In this document: positions 38,901 to 46,116 of the stretch, piece by piece | Position numbering within the stretch: position 1 is the first letter of the stretch | Layout of the letters: every line of letters starts with the position of its first letter | DNA from: Massilia atriviolacea | GTDB lineage: Bacteria; Pseudomonadota; Gammaproteobacteria; Burkholderiales; Burkholderiaceae_D | Direction: 5' to 3' | Length of the DNA stretch: 64,000 nt | NCBI RefSeq assembly: GCF_003953935.1 | Contig: NZ_RXLQ01000010.1 | Span: 1-64,000 of the forward strand | Notes under the pieces: model-generated | Told to the model about the DNA's origin: nothing | What the model saw: only the letters and a program-made list of their open reading frames with translations | The model's database searches: none | Position numbers and translations under genes: made by a program

Positions 38901-39221
38901 GAGGGCGGCGAGTTCTACCGTCCGCTGGCGATTGCGATCATCGGCGGCACGATCACCTCGACCATCCTGACCCTGCTGGTGGTGCCGACCTTCTACGACA
39001 GCATCGAAATCAAGGTCGACAGCATGAGCCTCAAGTTCCACCGCCGTACGCAACGCTTCGGCGTGTTCCTGGCGTTCGTGATGACGTTGGTGGAGGTGAT
39101 TTTCTTCCTCACCTTTATCCGTTTCATCTACCGCGTGCTCATGTGGCTGGTGCGCCTGGCGACCGGACGCCGCACGGTGGTGGCGGCGCCGGGCGCGGTG
39201 GCGCTCGACAAGCGCGGCTAA
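35988..39221 (+). CDS. RND-family efflux pump, HAE1-type inner membrane transporter
   Basis: A 1077-residue proton-driven trimeric transporter. It shows the RND start (LSDFSIKRPIATIVLILALM), two large periplasmic loops, and the TM4 motif GLSLAIGVLIDDAIVVREN with the conserved Asp pair used in proton relay; the second half repeats the pattern (MGLVAKNAILLLD). The last about 60 residues add an extra hydrophobic segment (FGVFLAFVMTLVEVIFFLTF) beyond the usual twelfth helix and are longer than most relatives (about 1020-1050). Substrates cannot be inferred. Forms an operon with the adaptor; no outer membrane factor or repressor is adjacent. Confidence 0.95.
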   Translation: MFLSDFSIKRPIATIVLILALMCMGLIALTKLRVNQNPDVEVPVLQINIPYPGASPDTVEREVINRIEKSLLSISGVTDVHANANEGNAQFWLEFNFDKNLIEASDEVRNAIATVRYKLPTEMREPILQRLDPATQPILNLALSSTSQTHADISRLAEDVLADRFRGIDGVATVSVNGALRRELSVLLRAEKLREYNVAVSDVVNALRTQNTNAPVGKIRGELDEKSIRLVGRIESPDEFQQIVVKRRGEEVVRLAQVAEIQDGFAEVNNLSIRSAKPNVGITLTRSRDASTVSVAQRAKKLIKELEKELPKGTKLEVTRDGGEEAQSSLNNVIESLVFGAVLTIFVVYAFLNSWRSTLITALSLPTSVIASFIAVWLCGFTLNFMTLLGLSLAIGVLIDDAIVVRENIVRHMQRGSDRRKAALEGTAEIGMAVASTTFSIIAVFIPVAFMPGVSGEWFRPFALTVTCSVLVSLVISFTLDPMLSAYWGDPPDHHTAPKKGLSLVLHHFNEWFDRQADRYGHVIAWALHHRIWMTLIAVATFVGALALQATKGGTDFLPKADYGQLLIDVRTPASSSVEYSRAKLERAAELARSIKETKDTNSFINTGGGKVYVDIGKRGTRSRSAKEIAVELRSKVSQLVGAEYVVLDDMNNGANKPVQIQFSGPDSRKLLEIATAYMDKLRLVPGAIDVGLSEQDPKNELQIELNRGLANSMGISVNDAAQSLRVAFAGVEVGDWVDPTGETRDVAVRLHPDDRVSADNIERLPIAVTGTNQMVPLDQIATITMGKGPSAISHKNGKRIISVSANAQGRSTGEVTADAMKLADTFDYPPGYARELGGAGQDQNELFTEMGIALVSGIGLMYLILVMQFGSFTAPLAVMLSLPLSLIGVVVALLITNNTLNLMSFIGIIMLMGLVAKNAILLLDAARAREREGHSREDALMDAGRARLRPILMTTFALIAGMFPVALGLGEGGEFYRPLAIAIIGGTITSTILTLLVVPTFYDSIEIKVDSMSLKFHRRTQRFGVFLAFVMTLVEVIFFLTFIRFIYRVLMWLVRLATGRRTVVAAPGAVALDKRG

Positions 39222-39228
39222 GGAAAAC

Positions 39229-39262
39229 CCCGCCGGCGCATCGTCAGCGATGCGCCGGCGGG
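39229..39262 (+). terminator. Perfect 15-bp hairpin after the RND operon
   Basis: Bases 39229-39243 and 39248-39262 are exact complements around a TCAG loop, seven bases after the transporter stop. There is no T-run, but the stem is very stable. It isolates the downstream GHKL gene as its own unit. Confidence 0.65.
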
Positions 39263-39334
39263 CGTGCTGCGCATTGCACGCCGGTCGAATCGGATTCATA
39301 CTGGAGCGCCGAACCATCGACAAGACGATTGACC

Positions 39335-41434
39335 ATGACGCTCGACATCAAAGGCGGCCTCAAGAACACGTCCATCAGCCGTAATCGGTATGCGGTGTTC
39401 GAGGAGCTGTTGTCCAACGCAATCGACTCCTACCTGATACGCCGCAGTGCGGACCCGCAAGCGCCAGGCCTGCGCATCGAGATCGGCGTGGAGTTCGTCA
39501 ACAGTTCCCTGTTTCCAGATGCGGATGACCAGATCGTGGTCTGGTGCAAGGATAACGGGGCGGGCTTCGGTGACGCGCAAGTCAAGGCGTTCGTGACGAA
39601 AGACACGACGTATAAAGACTATCTGAACATCCAGGGCATCGGCAAGTGCAAGGGCGCCGGACGGATTCAGTTTTTTCATTACTTTTCGCAGCTGCATATC
39701 GACAGCGTGATCGCATCCGCTGGCGGCCGCTGGCGGCGTACCCTCAGGGCAAACGCCGAGGCGCGTGAAATCACGGAGGCCGATTTCGTCACGCAGTCCG
39801 AGCCGGACGGCGATGTCGAGACGTGCGTGATGCTCAAGCGAATGACCAAGCGCAGCTTCGCCGCCTTGTTCGATCCGTCGACCTTCCGCAGCGATTTTTC
39901 CGCTCGGACCATTCACGATGTCCTTTACACGGCTTTCTTGCAGCGCTTTATCGTGCTCAAGAAAATCATCGGCGACTTCACGGTCGCGATTGTCGAGGTG
40001 GCCGGCGCCGCCCGATCCGAACAGCTGATCGCGTCAGGCCAACTGCCCACGGCGGTCGGGGTCGTGCCCATCGGTTTGCGTTGCGGGCATCGCGCCGATA
40101 TCGGCGCCTGCGCGCTGACGCTTACCCGCTATGCGCTCGACCCGGCGGACAGTCCCTCGCTCGAGCACGAGGTGGCGCTGTGCGCCAATGCCGCGATGGT
40201 GATGTCGCTGAGCAGGCATTTCCTGCGCTCTGCGGCGGACCGGCGCAGGCCGATCGGCGGCAAGATCGAATTGTTGCTGGTCGAGGGAGACGTGCTCGAC
40301 CGGACGGTCAACGTGCAGCGCGACGGTTTCGACCTGCCGAAGGAATGCGGCCCTGCGCGCGAGTTCGACGACGATTTCTCGATGCAGGACATCATCGAGT
40401 CGCTGGAAGACACGGTCTATGCCATCCTGACGCCGCCGGACTTCGATCGTGACCAACTGATCGACGCGACGCAAGAAAAATTCGGCATTTCCAGGTCCAT
40501 GCTGGAGTCCGCGAACATCAAGATTCACTACGGCGATACCGAGGAAAATATCGCCAAACGTGCGCTGAGGAAGTTCCAGGACGAGATCGTGCACGATACC
40601 TCCAGCATCATCGACATGAAGCAGGCACTGCTCAAGCTCGATCCCCGCAGCAGCGACTTTCGCGACGTGCTCAGCGAGCTATCGTGGCGCTACACCAGCA
40701 GCTTGCAGAAAATGGACATGGCGAACCTGTCGCAACTGGTCGTGCGCCGCACCGCCATGCTCGACATCCTGCAGCGCGCCACCGAACGCATGCTCGACTG
40801 CCAGCAGGATGCGCCGGGAAAACGGCGCGATCACGAAAAAATACTCCACAATATCTTTTTCCCGACAGGGAAGGACAGCGACGATACCGTCGATCACGAC
40901 ATCTGGATACTCAACGAGGAATATCACTATTACGATCACATCGCTTCCGACAAGGCCTTGTCCTCGATTTCCTGGGATGGCAAACAGCTGTTCGACGCGG
41001 ATATCGACGACAGCCTTGAACGCCTGTTCCGCATCAATAATGAAGTGCATCATCTAAAACGTCCCGATATCGCCATATTCAACAAGGAAGGCGCCGCGAT
41101 CATCATCGAGTTCAAGGCCCCCGGGGTGCAGTTGCAGGAGCACATCAACGACCTGGCGCAATATGCGCGCTTGCTGGCGGCAAAGTCCGATGGGCGCATC
41201 AAGCGGTTCTACGGCTATCTGGTGGGCGACTGCATGGACGAAAGCCGCATGCCGCCCGGTTGGACCAGGTTCCCGGCCAGCGATGGCTATTTCCTGACGG
41301 CCCGCCTGGACGATCCGAAGACCGGGCGCCAGTATGGCGAACTCTACTCCGAGCTATTGTTCTACGAGCATTTCGTCACGCGCGCCCGCAACCGGCTCGC
41401 GGTGTACAAGCGCAGGCTGAACCTGCACTTTTGA
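39335..41434 (+). CDS. GHKL ATPase fused to a PD-(D/E)XK-type nuclease domain
   Basis: A 699-residue soluble protein of unrecognised specific family. Residues about 15-180 carry GHKL ATPase motifs: EELLSNAIDSYL (E24, N28, D31), DNGAGFG (D73) and the glycine-rich IGKCKGAGRIQFF (102-114). A long middle follows. The C-terminal 130 residues look like a restriction-endonuclease fold: RPDIAIF (D578) and IIIEFKAP (E592, K594) with a following helix containing Gln. GHKL plus nuclease architectures in prokaryotes are often linked to phage defence or DNA-conflict systems (inference). It has visibly lower GC and weaker codon bias than its neighbours, which fits horizontal gain. No SD precedes ATG 39335, but the N-terminal sequence supports this start. 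Confidence 0.75.
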   Translation: MTLDIKGGLKNTSISRNRYAVFEELLSNAIDSYLIRRSADPQAPGLRIEIGVEFVNSSLFPDADDQIVVWCKDNGAGFGDAQVKAFVTKDTTYKDYLNIQGIGKCKGAGRIQFFHYFSQLHIDSVIASAGGRWRRTLRANAEAREITEADFVTQSEPDGDVETCVMLKRMTKRSFAALFDPSTFRSDFSARTIHDVLYTAFLQRFIVLKKIIGDFTVAIVEVAGAARSEQLIASGQLPTAVGVVPIGLRCGHRADIGACALTLTRYALDPADSPSLEHEVALCANAAMVMSLSRHFLRSAADRRRPIGGKIELLLVEGDVLDRTVNVQRDGFDLPKECGPAREFDDDFSMQDIIESLEDTVYAILTPPDFDRDQLIDATQEKFGISRSMLESANIKIHYGDTEENIAKRALRKFQDEIVHDTSSIIDMKQALLKLDPRSSDFRDVLSELSWRYTSSLQKMDMANLSQLVVRRTAMLDILQRATERMLDCQQDAPGKRRDHEKILHNIFFPTGKDSDDTVDHDIWILNEEYHYYDHIASDKALSSISWDGKQLFDADIDDSLERLFRINNEVHHLKRPDIAIFNKEGAAIIIEFKAPGVQLQEHINDLAQYARLLAAKSDGRIKRFYGYLVGDCMDESRMPPGWTRFPASDGYFLTARLDDPKTGRQYGELYSELLFYEHFVTRARNRLAVYKRRLNLHF

Positions 41435-41471
41435 GGCAGCCCGGCGCAGGGCGGACCTTTTCATTTTGCAC

Positions 41472-41501
41472 TTGGTTTCCCGGCGGCACAGCGCGTATAC
41501 T
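41472..41501 (+). promoter_or_regulatory. Sigma-70-like promoter for the propeller trio
   Basis: TTGGTT (41472-41477) and TATACT (41496-41501) with an 18-base spacer, about 37 bases before the first propeller start codon. Confidence 0.5.
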
Positions 41502-41537
41502 TTCCGGCTCGACTTCACCCTCTTGTCAGGAGACCGC

Positions 41538-42440
41538 GTGGCCCAGCCCTGGAGCGCCCTTTTTTCGCATATCGCCGGCGTGGTGCGCTACCACGACCTC
41601 GCTTACGTGGCATCCGTGTCCGACGAGCTGGGGGAACGGCGCGTCGTCCATGCCTACCTCACCGAGTGGGATGCCGGCACCTGGCGCGTGGGCGACGCCG
41701 ACGACGATATCGAAGAATGGGAGGCGGTAGCGGCCACGCTGGTGCGGCAGCCGCTGGAACAGGCGCTGTTTCTCGGCGCCCAGGGCGAGGTGCTGTGCAT
41801 GGGCTCGGGGGACACCCACCACGAACGCATTCCCGGCGCGCGCCGGGGTCCGCTGCGCGGCCTGGGCAGCGTCGCCGGCCAGGCCTATGCCTGCGGCATG
41901 CAGTACCAGGTCTACCGGCGCGATGCCGGGGGCAAGTGGCGCGCCCTGGAGCAGGGCTTGCCGGGCAAGGGCGCAGGAGCGGCCGTCGCCGGCTTCGAAG
42001 CGATCGGCGGTTTTGCGCACGATGACCTGTATGCCGCCGGCTGGCATGGCGAGATCTGGCAGTGCGACGGCAAGCGCTGGCAGCCATGCCGCAGTCCGGT
42101 CAAGGCGATCCTCACCGCGCTGTGCTGCGCGCCCGACGGCCTTGTCTACGCCTGCGGCCAGGATGGCGCCCTCGTGCGCGGCCGCGGCGCCGACTGGGAA
42201 GTGCTGGCCCAGCCCGTGCGCGACGACTTGTGGAGCCTGGCCTGGTTCGGCGGCGCGCTGTACGCGGCCAGCGCTCACGCCGTGTACCGCCTCGATGGCG
42301 GCCAGTTGCGCGAAATCGACTTCGGCGCCGACCGGCCCGCCACCTGCTATGGCCTGAGCGCAGCCGACGGCGTGCTGTGGAGTATCGGCCCCAAAGATAT
42401 CATGGCGTTCGACGGCGACACCTGGTCGCGCATCGATTAA
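41538..42440 (+). CDS. Propeller-like repeat protein, copy 1 of 3
   Basis: A 300-residue soluble protein with no signal peptide. It is built of about 40-residue beta-type repeats of the pattern LYAxGxxGxhWxxDGxxW, for example DDLYAAGWHGEIWQCDGKRW and GLVYACGQDGALVRG, closing with GVLWSIGPKD. This indicates a beta-propeller-like fold, probably a ligand or protein binder; no enzyme motif was seen. GTG 41538 is preceded by AGGAGA and fits the end of the promoter region; the longer frame start at 41466 has no RBS. It shares its repeat pattern with the next two genes. Confidence 0.65.
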   Translation: MAQPWSALFSHIAGVVRYHDLAYVASVSDELGERRVVHAYLTEWDAGTWRVGDADDDIEEWEAVAATLVRQPLEQALFLGAQGEVLCMGSGDTHHERIPGARRGPLRGLGSVAGQAYACGMQYQVYRRDAGGKWRALEQGLPGKGAGAAVAGFEAIGGFAHDDLYAAGWHGEIWQCDGKRWQPCRSPVKAILTALCCAPDGLVYACGQDGALVRGRGADWEVLAQPVRDDLWSLAWFGGALYAASAHAVYRLDGGQLREIDFGADRPATCYGLSAADGVLWSIGPKDIMAFDGDTWSRID

Positions 42441-42481
42441 GGCCGCGGCCTCCCCGCCCAACATAGAAAGAAGATCATCCG

Positions 42482-43396
42482 ATGGCCGATGCGCACCCCG
42501 ACAGCTACATCACCTGCGTGATCGCCGACACCGGCGACCAGGCATTGTTCGTCACCCATCTGTACTGCGAGGGCGGCGACCCGTCGATCTCGCGCATCAT
42601 GATGATCCGGGACCGGACCTGGTATCACGTGGAAGATATCGACACGCCGGTGTACGCCTTTCTGGCACGCCGTGCCGGCGCTGGCGCGCTGGGCGATATC
42701 TGCGCACTGGGCAGGTCCGGTCGCTTGCGCATGAGAACGCGGGGCCAGCTGCCGCGCGAGGCCGCCCTGACGCCCAAGGCCGGCTATCTCGCGTGCATGA
42801 ACGAGGTCGACGGCGTCCTCTACGCGGCCGGCACGCAAAACCAGTTGTACCGCTACAGCGACGAGGAGGGGCGCTGGCACGAACAGGACGCCGGCCTGTA
42901 CGCTCCGCTGGACGGCCAGGTCGAGCGCATGCTGCTCGCCATCGATGGCTTTGCGCACGACGATCTGTATGCGGTCGGCTGGAACGGTGCGCTGTGGCAC
43001 TGGGACGGCGCCAGCTGGAGCGCGCTCGCTTCGCCCACGACGGCGCAGCTCAACGCTGTGCTGTGCGGCGGCGACGGCCAGGTCTACCTGGCCGGCTCGT
43101 GCGGCCGCCTGTTCCGTGGCGCCAGGGCCGATGGCTGGACCGTGGCCGGCACAGCGGCTGGCGGCGCGGCGGTGTTCAACGACATGGCCTGGTTCCAGGG
43201 ACGGCTTTACCTCGCCGGCGGCGCCACCCTGTTCGTCTACGACGGCGCCACGCTGGCCCCGTGCCCCATTGCGCTGGACGGGCGCAAGACTTTCAACCGG
43301 CTGTCCGCCTGCGGCGATGCGCTCTGGTGCACCGGCAATGAAAGCGTGCTGGTGTTCGATGGCGCCACCTGGGTCCGCCATGGCATGCCGGAATAG
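42482..43396 (+). CDS. Propeller-like repeat protein, copy 2 of 3
   Basis: A 304-residue soluble paralogue of the preceding protein. The clearest shared segment is DDLYAVGWNGALWHWDGASW followed by GQVYLAGSCGRLFRG and GRLYLAGGATLFVYDGATL, matching the corresponding repeats of copies 1 and 3. It starts 41 bases after copy 1 (ATG 42482, GAAAGAAGA upstream), so they are probably co-transcribed. Function unknown. Confidence 0.65.
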   Translation: MADAHPDSYITCVIADTGDQALFVTHLYCEGGDPSISRIMMIRDRTWYHVEDIDTPVYAFLARRAGAGALGDICALGRSGRLRMRTRGQLPREAALTPKAGYLACMNEVDGVLYAAGTQNQLYRYSDEEGRWHEQDAGLYAPLDGQVERMLLAIDGFAHDDLYAVGWNGALWHWDGASWSALASPTTAQLNAVLCGGDGQVYLAGSCGRLFRGARADGWTVAGTAAGGAAVFNDMAWFQGRLYLAGGATLFVYDGATLAPCPIALDGRKTFNRLSACGDALWCTGNESVLVFDGATWVRHGMPE

Positions 43397-43464
43397 GGCA
43401 AGGGCGCGCATGCGCCGATGCCAGTCTGTAACAATCGCGCCGCCAGGCGCCAAGGAGGATGTCA

Positions 43465-44337
43465 ATGCATGAGGAAGCGATGGCTTTCTTGGAAGGGGTG
43501 ATCGTGCGGCCGGACCTGGTGTTCGTCAGTGCGCTGGTGGACGAGGGCACCAAGGTGATCCGGTGGCGCGATGGCGCATGTGCGCATTTCATGATCGACT
43601 GGCCGACCACGTCCCTGACCGCATGCGCCGATCCGCTGGCCTTGTACTCGATGGGACCGGAAGGCGATATCCACGTCTTCGCGCCCGGTGGGCGCCGGCG
43701 GGAAACCATCGCCGGCCCCGATCGCCACGGCCCCTTGCGCGCCATGCGCATGATTGAAGGCATTAACTATGCGGTGGGCATGCAGCGCCAGGTGTTCCGC
43801 CGCCACGACAGCGGCGCCTGGGAGCCGCTCGGCGCGTCGATCCTCAATACCGACGGCATCCTCGGCTTCAACTGCCTCGATGGCTATTCGCAGCAGGAAA
43901 TCTACGCCGCCGGCATGGCTGGCGAAGTCTGGTGTTTCGACGGACAGCAGTGGCAGCGGCTCGCCACCCCAGGCACGCTGGTCCTGCACCGGATGGTGTG
44001 CGCCGGCGATGGGCTGGTGTACATCGTCGGGCAGGGTGGACTGATCCTGGCCGGCCGCCATGCGCAGTGGCGCGTGCTCGACACGGGCGAGCAGCGCCAG
44101 GATTTGTGGGGCTGCGCCTGGTTCGACGGCCATCTGTACGTGGCCAGCAACAGGGGCGTCTACCGGTGGACCGGGACGGCGCTGAGTCCGTGCGACATCG
44201 GCGCATCGGGCCTGGGCTGCGCGTCCTTTTTGATGGCCGGACATGGCATGCTCTGGTCGATCGGCCAACGGCATGTCGCTTACAGCCGCGACGGCGAGCG
44301 CTGGACCGGCGTGACGAACGATGCCGCCGCTTGCTGA
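43465..44337 (+). CDS. Propeller-like repeat protein, copy 3 of 3
   Basis: A 290-residue soluble paralogue. Matching repeats are QEIYAAGMAGEVWCFDGQQW, GLVYIVGQGGLILAG and GHLYVASNRGVYRWTGTAL, ending GMLWSIGQRH. I chose ATG 43465, six bases after an AAGGAGG site; the ATG at 43459 overlaps that site and is unlikely. It closes the tandem cluster and is convergent with the lipoprotein gene. Role unknown; sequential duplication of a binding scaffold is the simplest explanation. Confidence 0.65.
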   Translation: MHEEAMAFLEGVIVRPDLVFVSALVDEGTKVIRWRDGACAHFMIDWPTTSLTACADPLALYSMGPEGDIHVFAPGGRRRETIAGPDRHGPLRAMRMIEGINYAVGMQRQVFRRHDSGAWEPLGASILNTDGILGFNCLDGYSQQEIYAAGMAGEVWCFDGQQWQRLATPGTLVLHRMVCAGDGLVYIVGQGGLILAGRHAQWRVLDTGEQRQDLWGCAWFDGHLYVASNRGVYRWTGTALSPCDIGASGLGCASFLMAGHGMLWSIGQRHVAYSRDGERWTGVTNDAAAC

Positions 44338-44434
44338 GGCAGCGCCGCATCCGGAACGGTCAACGCCGGCAACGCCGCCTGAGGCCGCCATGCGGTTCGA
44401 TGGCGGCATGCAGCTTGGCCGTGCCGGCGCGCGC

Positions 44435-44884
44435 TTAGCGCTTGTCCTTGTCGGGCGGCGGCGTGGTGTCGGTGCTGCCCGTGGTGCCGGTGCCCGTGGT
44501 GCCGCCCGTGCCCGTGGTGCCGCCGGTGCCGGACGTTCCCGAGGTGCCCGAGGTGCCCGAGGTCCCGGTGCCGCCCGTGCCCGTACCGGAGCTGCCGGTG
44601 CCGGTATCGCCGCTCGTGCCGCCGCTGCCGCCGGTGCCCGTGCCGCTGGTCCCCGTGCCGCTGGTCCCCGTGCCGCCGGTCCCCGTGCCGCCGGTGCCGG
44701 TATCGCCCGTGCCGGTCGTGCCGCCGGTGCCGCTGGTGCCCGAGGTGGTGCCCGGGGTGGTGGTGGTCGTGGTGGTGTCGCCCGTGCCCGTGGCAGGGGT
44801 GTCGTTGCGCTTGCAGGCAACGAGCATCGACGCCAGCAGCGCCGCGGTCAACAGGATTTTTGGTGCGCTTGTGAATGGTTTCAT
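44435..44884 (-). CDS. Thr/Gly-repeat lipoprotein
   Basis: A 149-residue protein: signal peptide with lipobox LVAC (MKPFTSAPKILLTAALLASM, Cys near 24), then a low-complexity region of GTG, GTGGT and GTSGT repeats and a short charged tail. A strong GAGGAG RBS lies about eight bases upstream of the ATG. It is likely an envelope-exposed, disordered stalk. The repeat composition invites slippage, so length variation between strains is expected. No domain recognised. Confidence 0.6.
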   Translation of the reverse strand: MKPFTSAPKILLTAALLASMLVACKRNDTPATGTGDTTTTTTTPGTTSGTSGTGGTTGTGDTGTGGTGTGGTGTSGTGTSGTGTGGSGGTSGDTGTGSSGTGTGGTGTSGTSGTSGTSGTGGTTGTGGTTGTGTTGSTDTTPPPDKDKR

Positions 44885-45176
44885 TGTTTACTCCTCGGTC
44901 ACGTCAATTGAGTACCGCTGCCTGTCCATCCAGCTTGCCGAAGGCAACGGCGCCAGGTCGATCCTGCCGGACATGCCGCGCCGCCCGGCCAGGACCATCA
45001 GGGAACCGACGTCGTGGGTAACGCGGTCCCATTTTCTGATGCGCGATTCGACTGTAAAATTTAGACTTTCAAGCTCTGCGCCGGTTCATCTTTATTTGCG
45101 CTTCTGATGTAGATTGAGCTCCATGTCCGCGCAATTTGATCCGGATCAAACTTTGTAACCGGCCGCGCCGATGCCA
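44885..45176. other. Non-coding gap with orphan FNR-type box
   Basis: The 292 bases between the lipoprotein start and the nnrD stop hold no convincing gene: the longest leftward frame after the box at 45136-45149 is about ten codons. A short GC hairpin (GGGA-ACCG pairing with CGG-TCCC, 45001-45030) is present without a T-run. A non-coding RNA from the box leftward is possible but not demonstrated. Confidence 0.4.
45136..45149. promoter_or_regulatory. Perfect FNR/Anr-type binding site
   Basis: TTGATCCGGATCAA matches the consensus TTGAT-N4-ATCAA exactly. Reading leftward, an FNR-type -41.5 promoter would start near 45101, where no clear reading frame follows; the nearest gene in that direction is the lipoprotein 250 bases away. 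Rightward it faces the 3' end of nnrD. Confidence 0.6.
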
Positions 45177-46103
45177 TCACGATGCGGAATGCGCGGCCTG
45201 CTCCATCAGGGCCGGAATTTCGGCCGGAATCTCGCGCGCCAGGTAGCCCAGCGCGCCGAAGCGCAAGGCCAGCCGTTCGCCGGCCTGCGCATGCAACGCC
45301 ACGCCCCAGCAGGTGGCCTGGGCCAGGGTCGCGCCGCGCGCGGCCAGGCCGGCGATGATGCCGGCCAGGGTGTCGCCCGAGCCCGAAATGGCCAGGCCGA
45401 CATTGCCGCCTTCGTGCTGCCAGGGTCCGCCTTCGGGGGCGCTGATGACGGTGCGCGCGCCTTTCAGCGCCACCACCGCGTTCCACGCCTGCGCCGCCGT
45501 GCGCGCCGCGCTGTCGGGGTCGGCCAGGATGTCTTCCTTGGGCATGCCGCTCAGGTGCGCCATCTCGCCCGCGTGCGGGGTCAGGATGACCGGCTCGGCG
45601 AAGCGGAACGGCGCCGCATCGCCGCCCTGGTCGGGATTGGCGACGATGCCCATGGCGTTGGCGTCGAGCACCACGCCGATCCCCGCCAGGCGCGGCAGCA
45701 GGGCCCGCACCAGCGCCGCCGTGGCCGCTTCATCCTGCATGCCGGGTCCGATCAGCACGGCGTCGATCTTGCGCGCCAGCGGGTCGAGCGTGGCCAGCGC
45801 CTCGCGCTCGAAGCCGCCTTCGGCCGTCTCGCGCAGGCCGATCACGCGCGCCTCCGGCATCGCCAGCGCCACCAGCTGGGCCACGCTGGCGCCGGTGGCG
45901 ATGGTCAGCTTGCCGGCGCCGGCGCGCAGGGCCGCCGTGGCCGCCAGGATCACGGCGCCCGGCATTTCGCACGAGCCGCCCAGGACCAGGACGTGGCCGC
46001 GCCGTTCCTTGTCGCCTTCGGCCGGCGGCATCGGCAGCGGCCAGGCGCGCAGGGCCGCACTGTCGATGGTGATCATGTGGGTGCTGGCGAGCGGCATGTC
46101 CAT
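45177..46103 (-). CDS. nnrD: ADP-dependent NAD(P)H-hydrate dehydratase
   Basis: A 308-residue YjeF C-terminal domain (ribokinase-like) that repairs the hydrated forms of NADH and NADPH. Motifs are VLVLGGSCEMPGAVILAATAA at the N-terminus, LDANAMGI, LTPHAGEMAHL and the C-terminal nucleotide-binding GSGDTLAGIIAGL. It lacks the N-terminal epimerase domain found in fused YjeF proteins, so the epimerase must be encoded elsewhere. I use ATG 46103; starts at 46097 or 46076 are also possible. It lies 13 bases after the histidine phosphatase gene, consistent with co-transcription. Confidence 0.9.
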   Translation of the reverse strand: MDMPLASTHMITIDSAALRAWPLPMPPAEGDKERRGHVLVLGGSCEMPGAVILAATAALRAGAGKLTIATGASVAQLVALAMPEARVIGLRETAEGGFEREALATLDPLARKIDAVLIGPGMQDEAATAALVRALLPRLAGIGVVLDANAMGIVANPDQGGDAAPFRFAEPVILTPHAGEMAHLSGMPKEDILADPDSAARTAAQAWNAVVALKGARTVISAPEGGPWQHEGGNVGLAISGSGDTLAGIIAGLAARGATLAQATCWGVALHAQAGERLALRFGALGYLAREIPAEIPALMEQAAHSAS

Positions 46104-46116
46104 GGGACCGGCGCGC

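Noticed and set aside
34140-39323. 1727-codon leftward open frame covering the RND operon
   Set aside because: Antisense shadow of the adaptor and pump genes; His/Arg-rich with no domain and no ribosome site.
44460-44790. GC-rich repeat tract as a CRISPR or VNTR outside a gene
   Set aside because: The tract lies in frame inside the lipoprotein gene, has no spacer structure, and is explained by Thr/Gly codon repeats.
45104-45123. Ten-codon leftward frame beginning at 45123 after the FNR-type box
   Set aside because: Too short and with no ribosome site; kept only as part of the discussion of a possible non-coding RNA.
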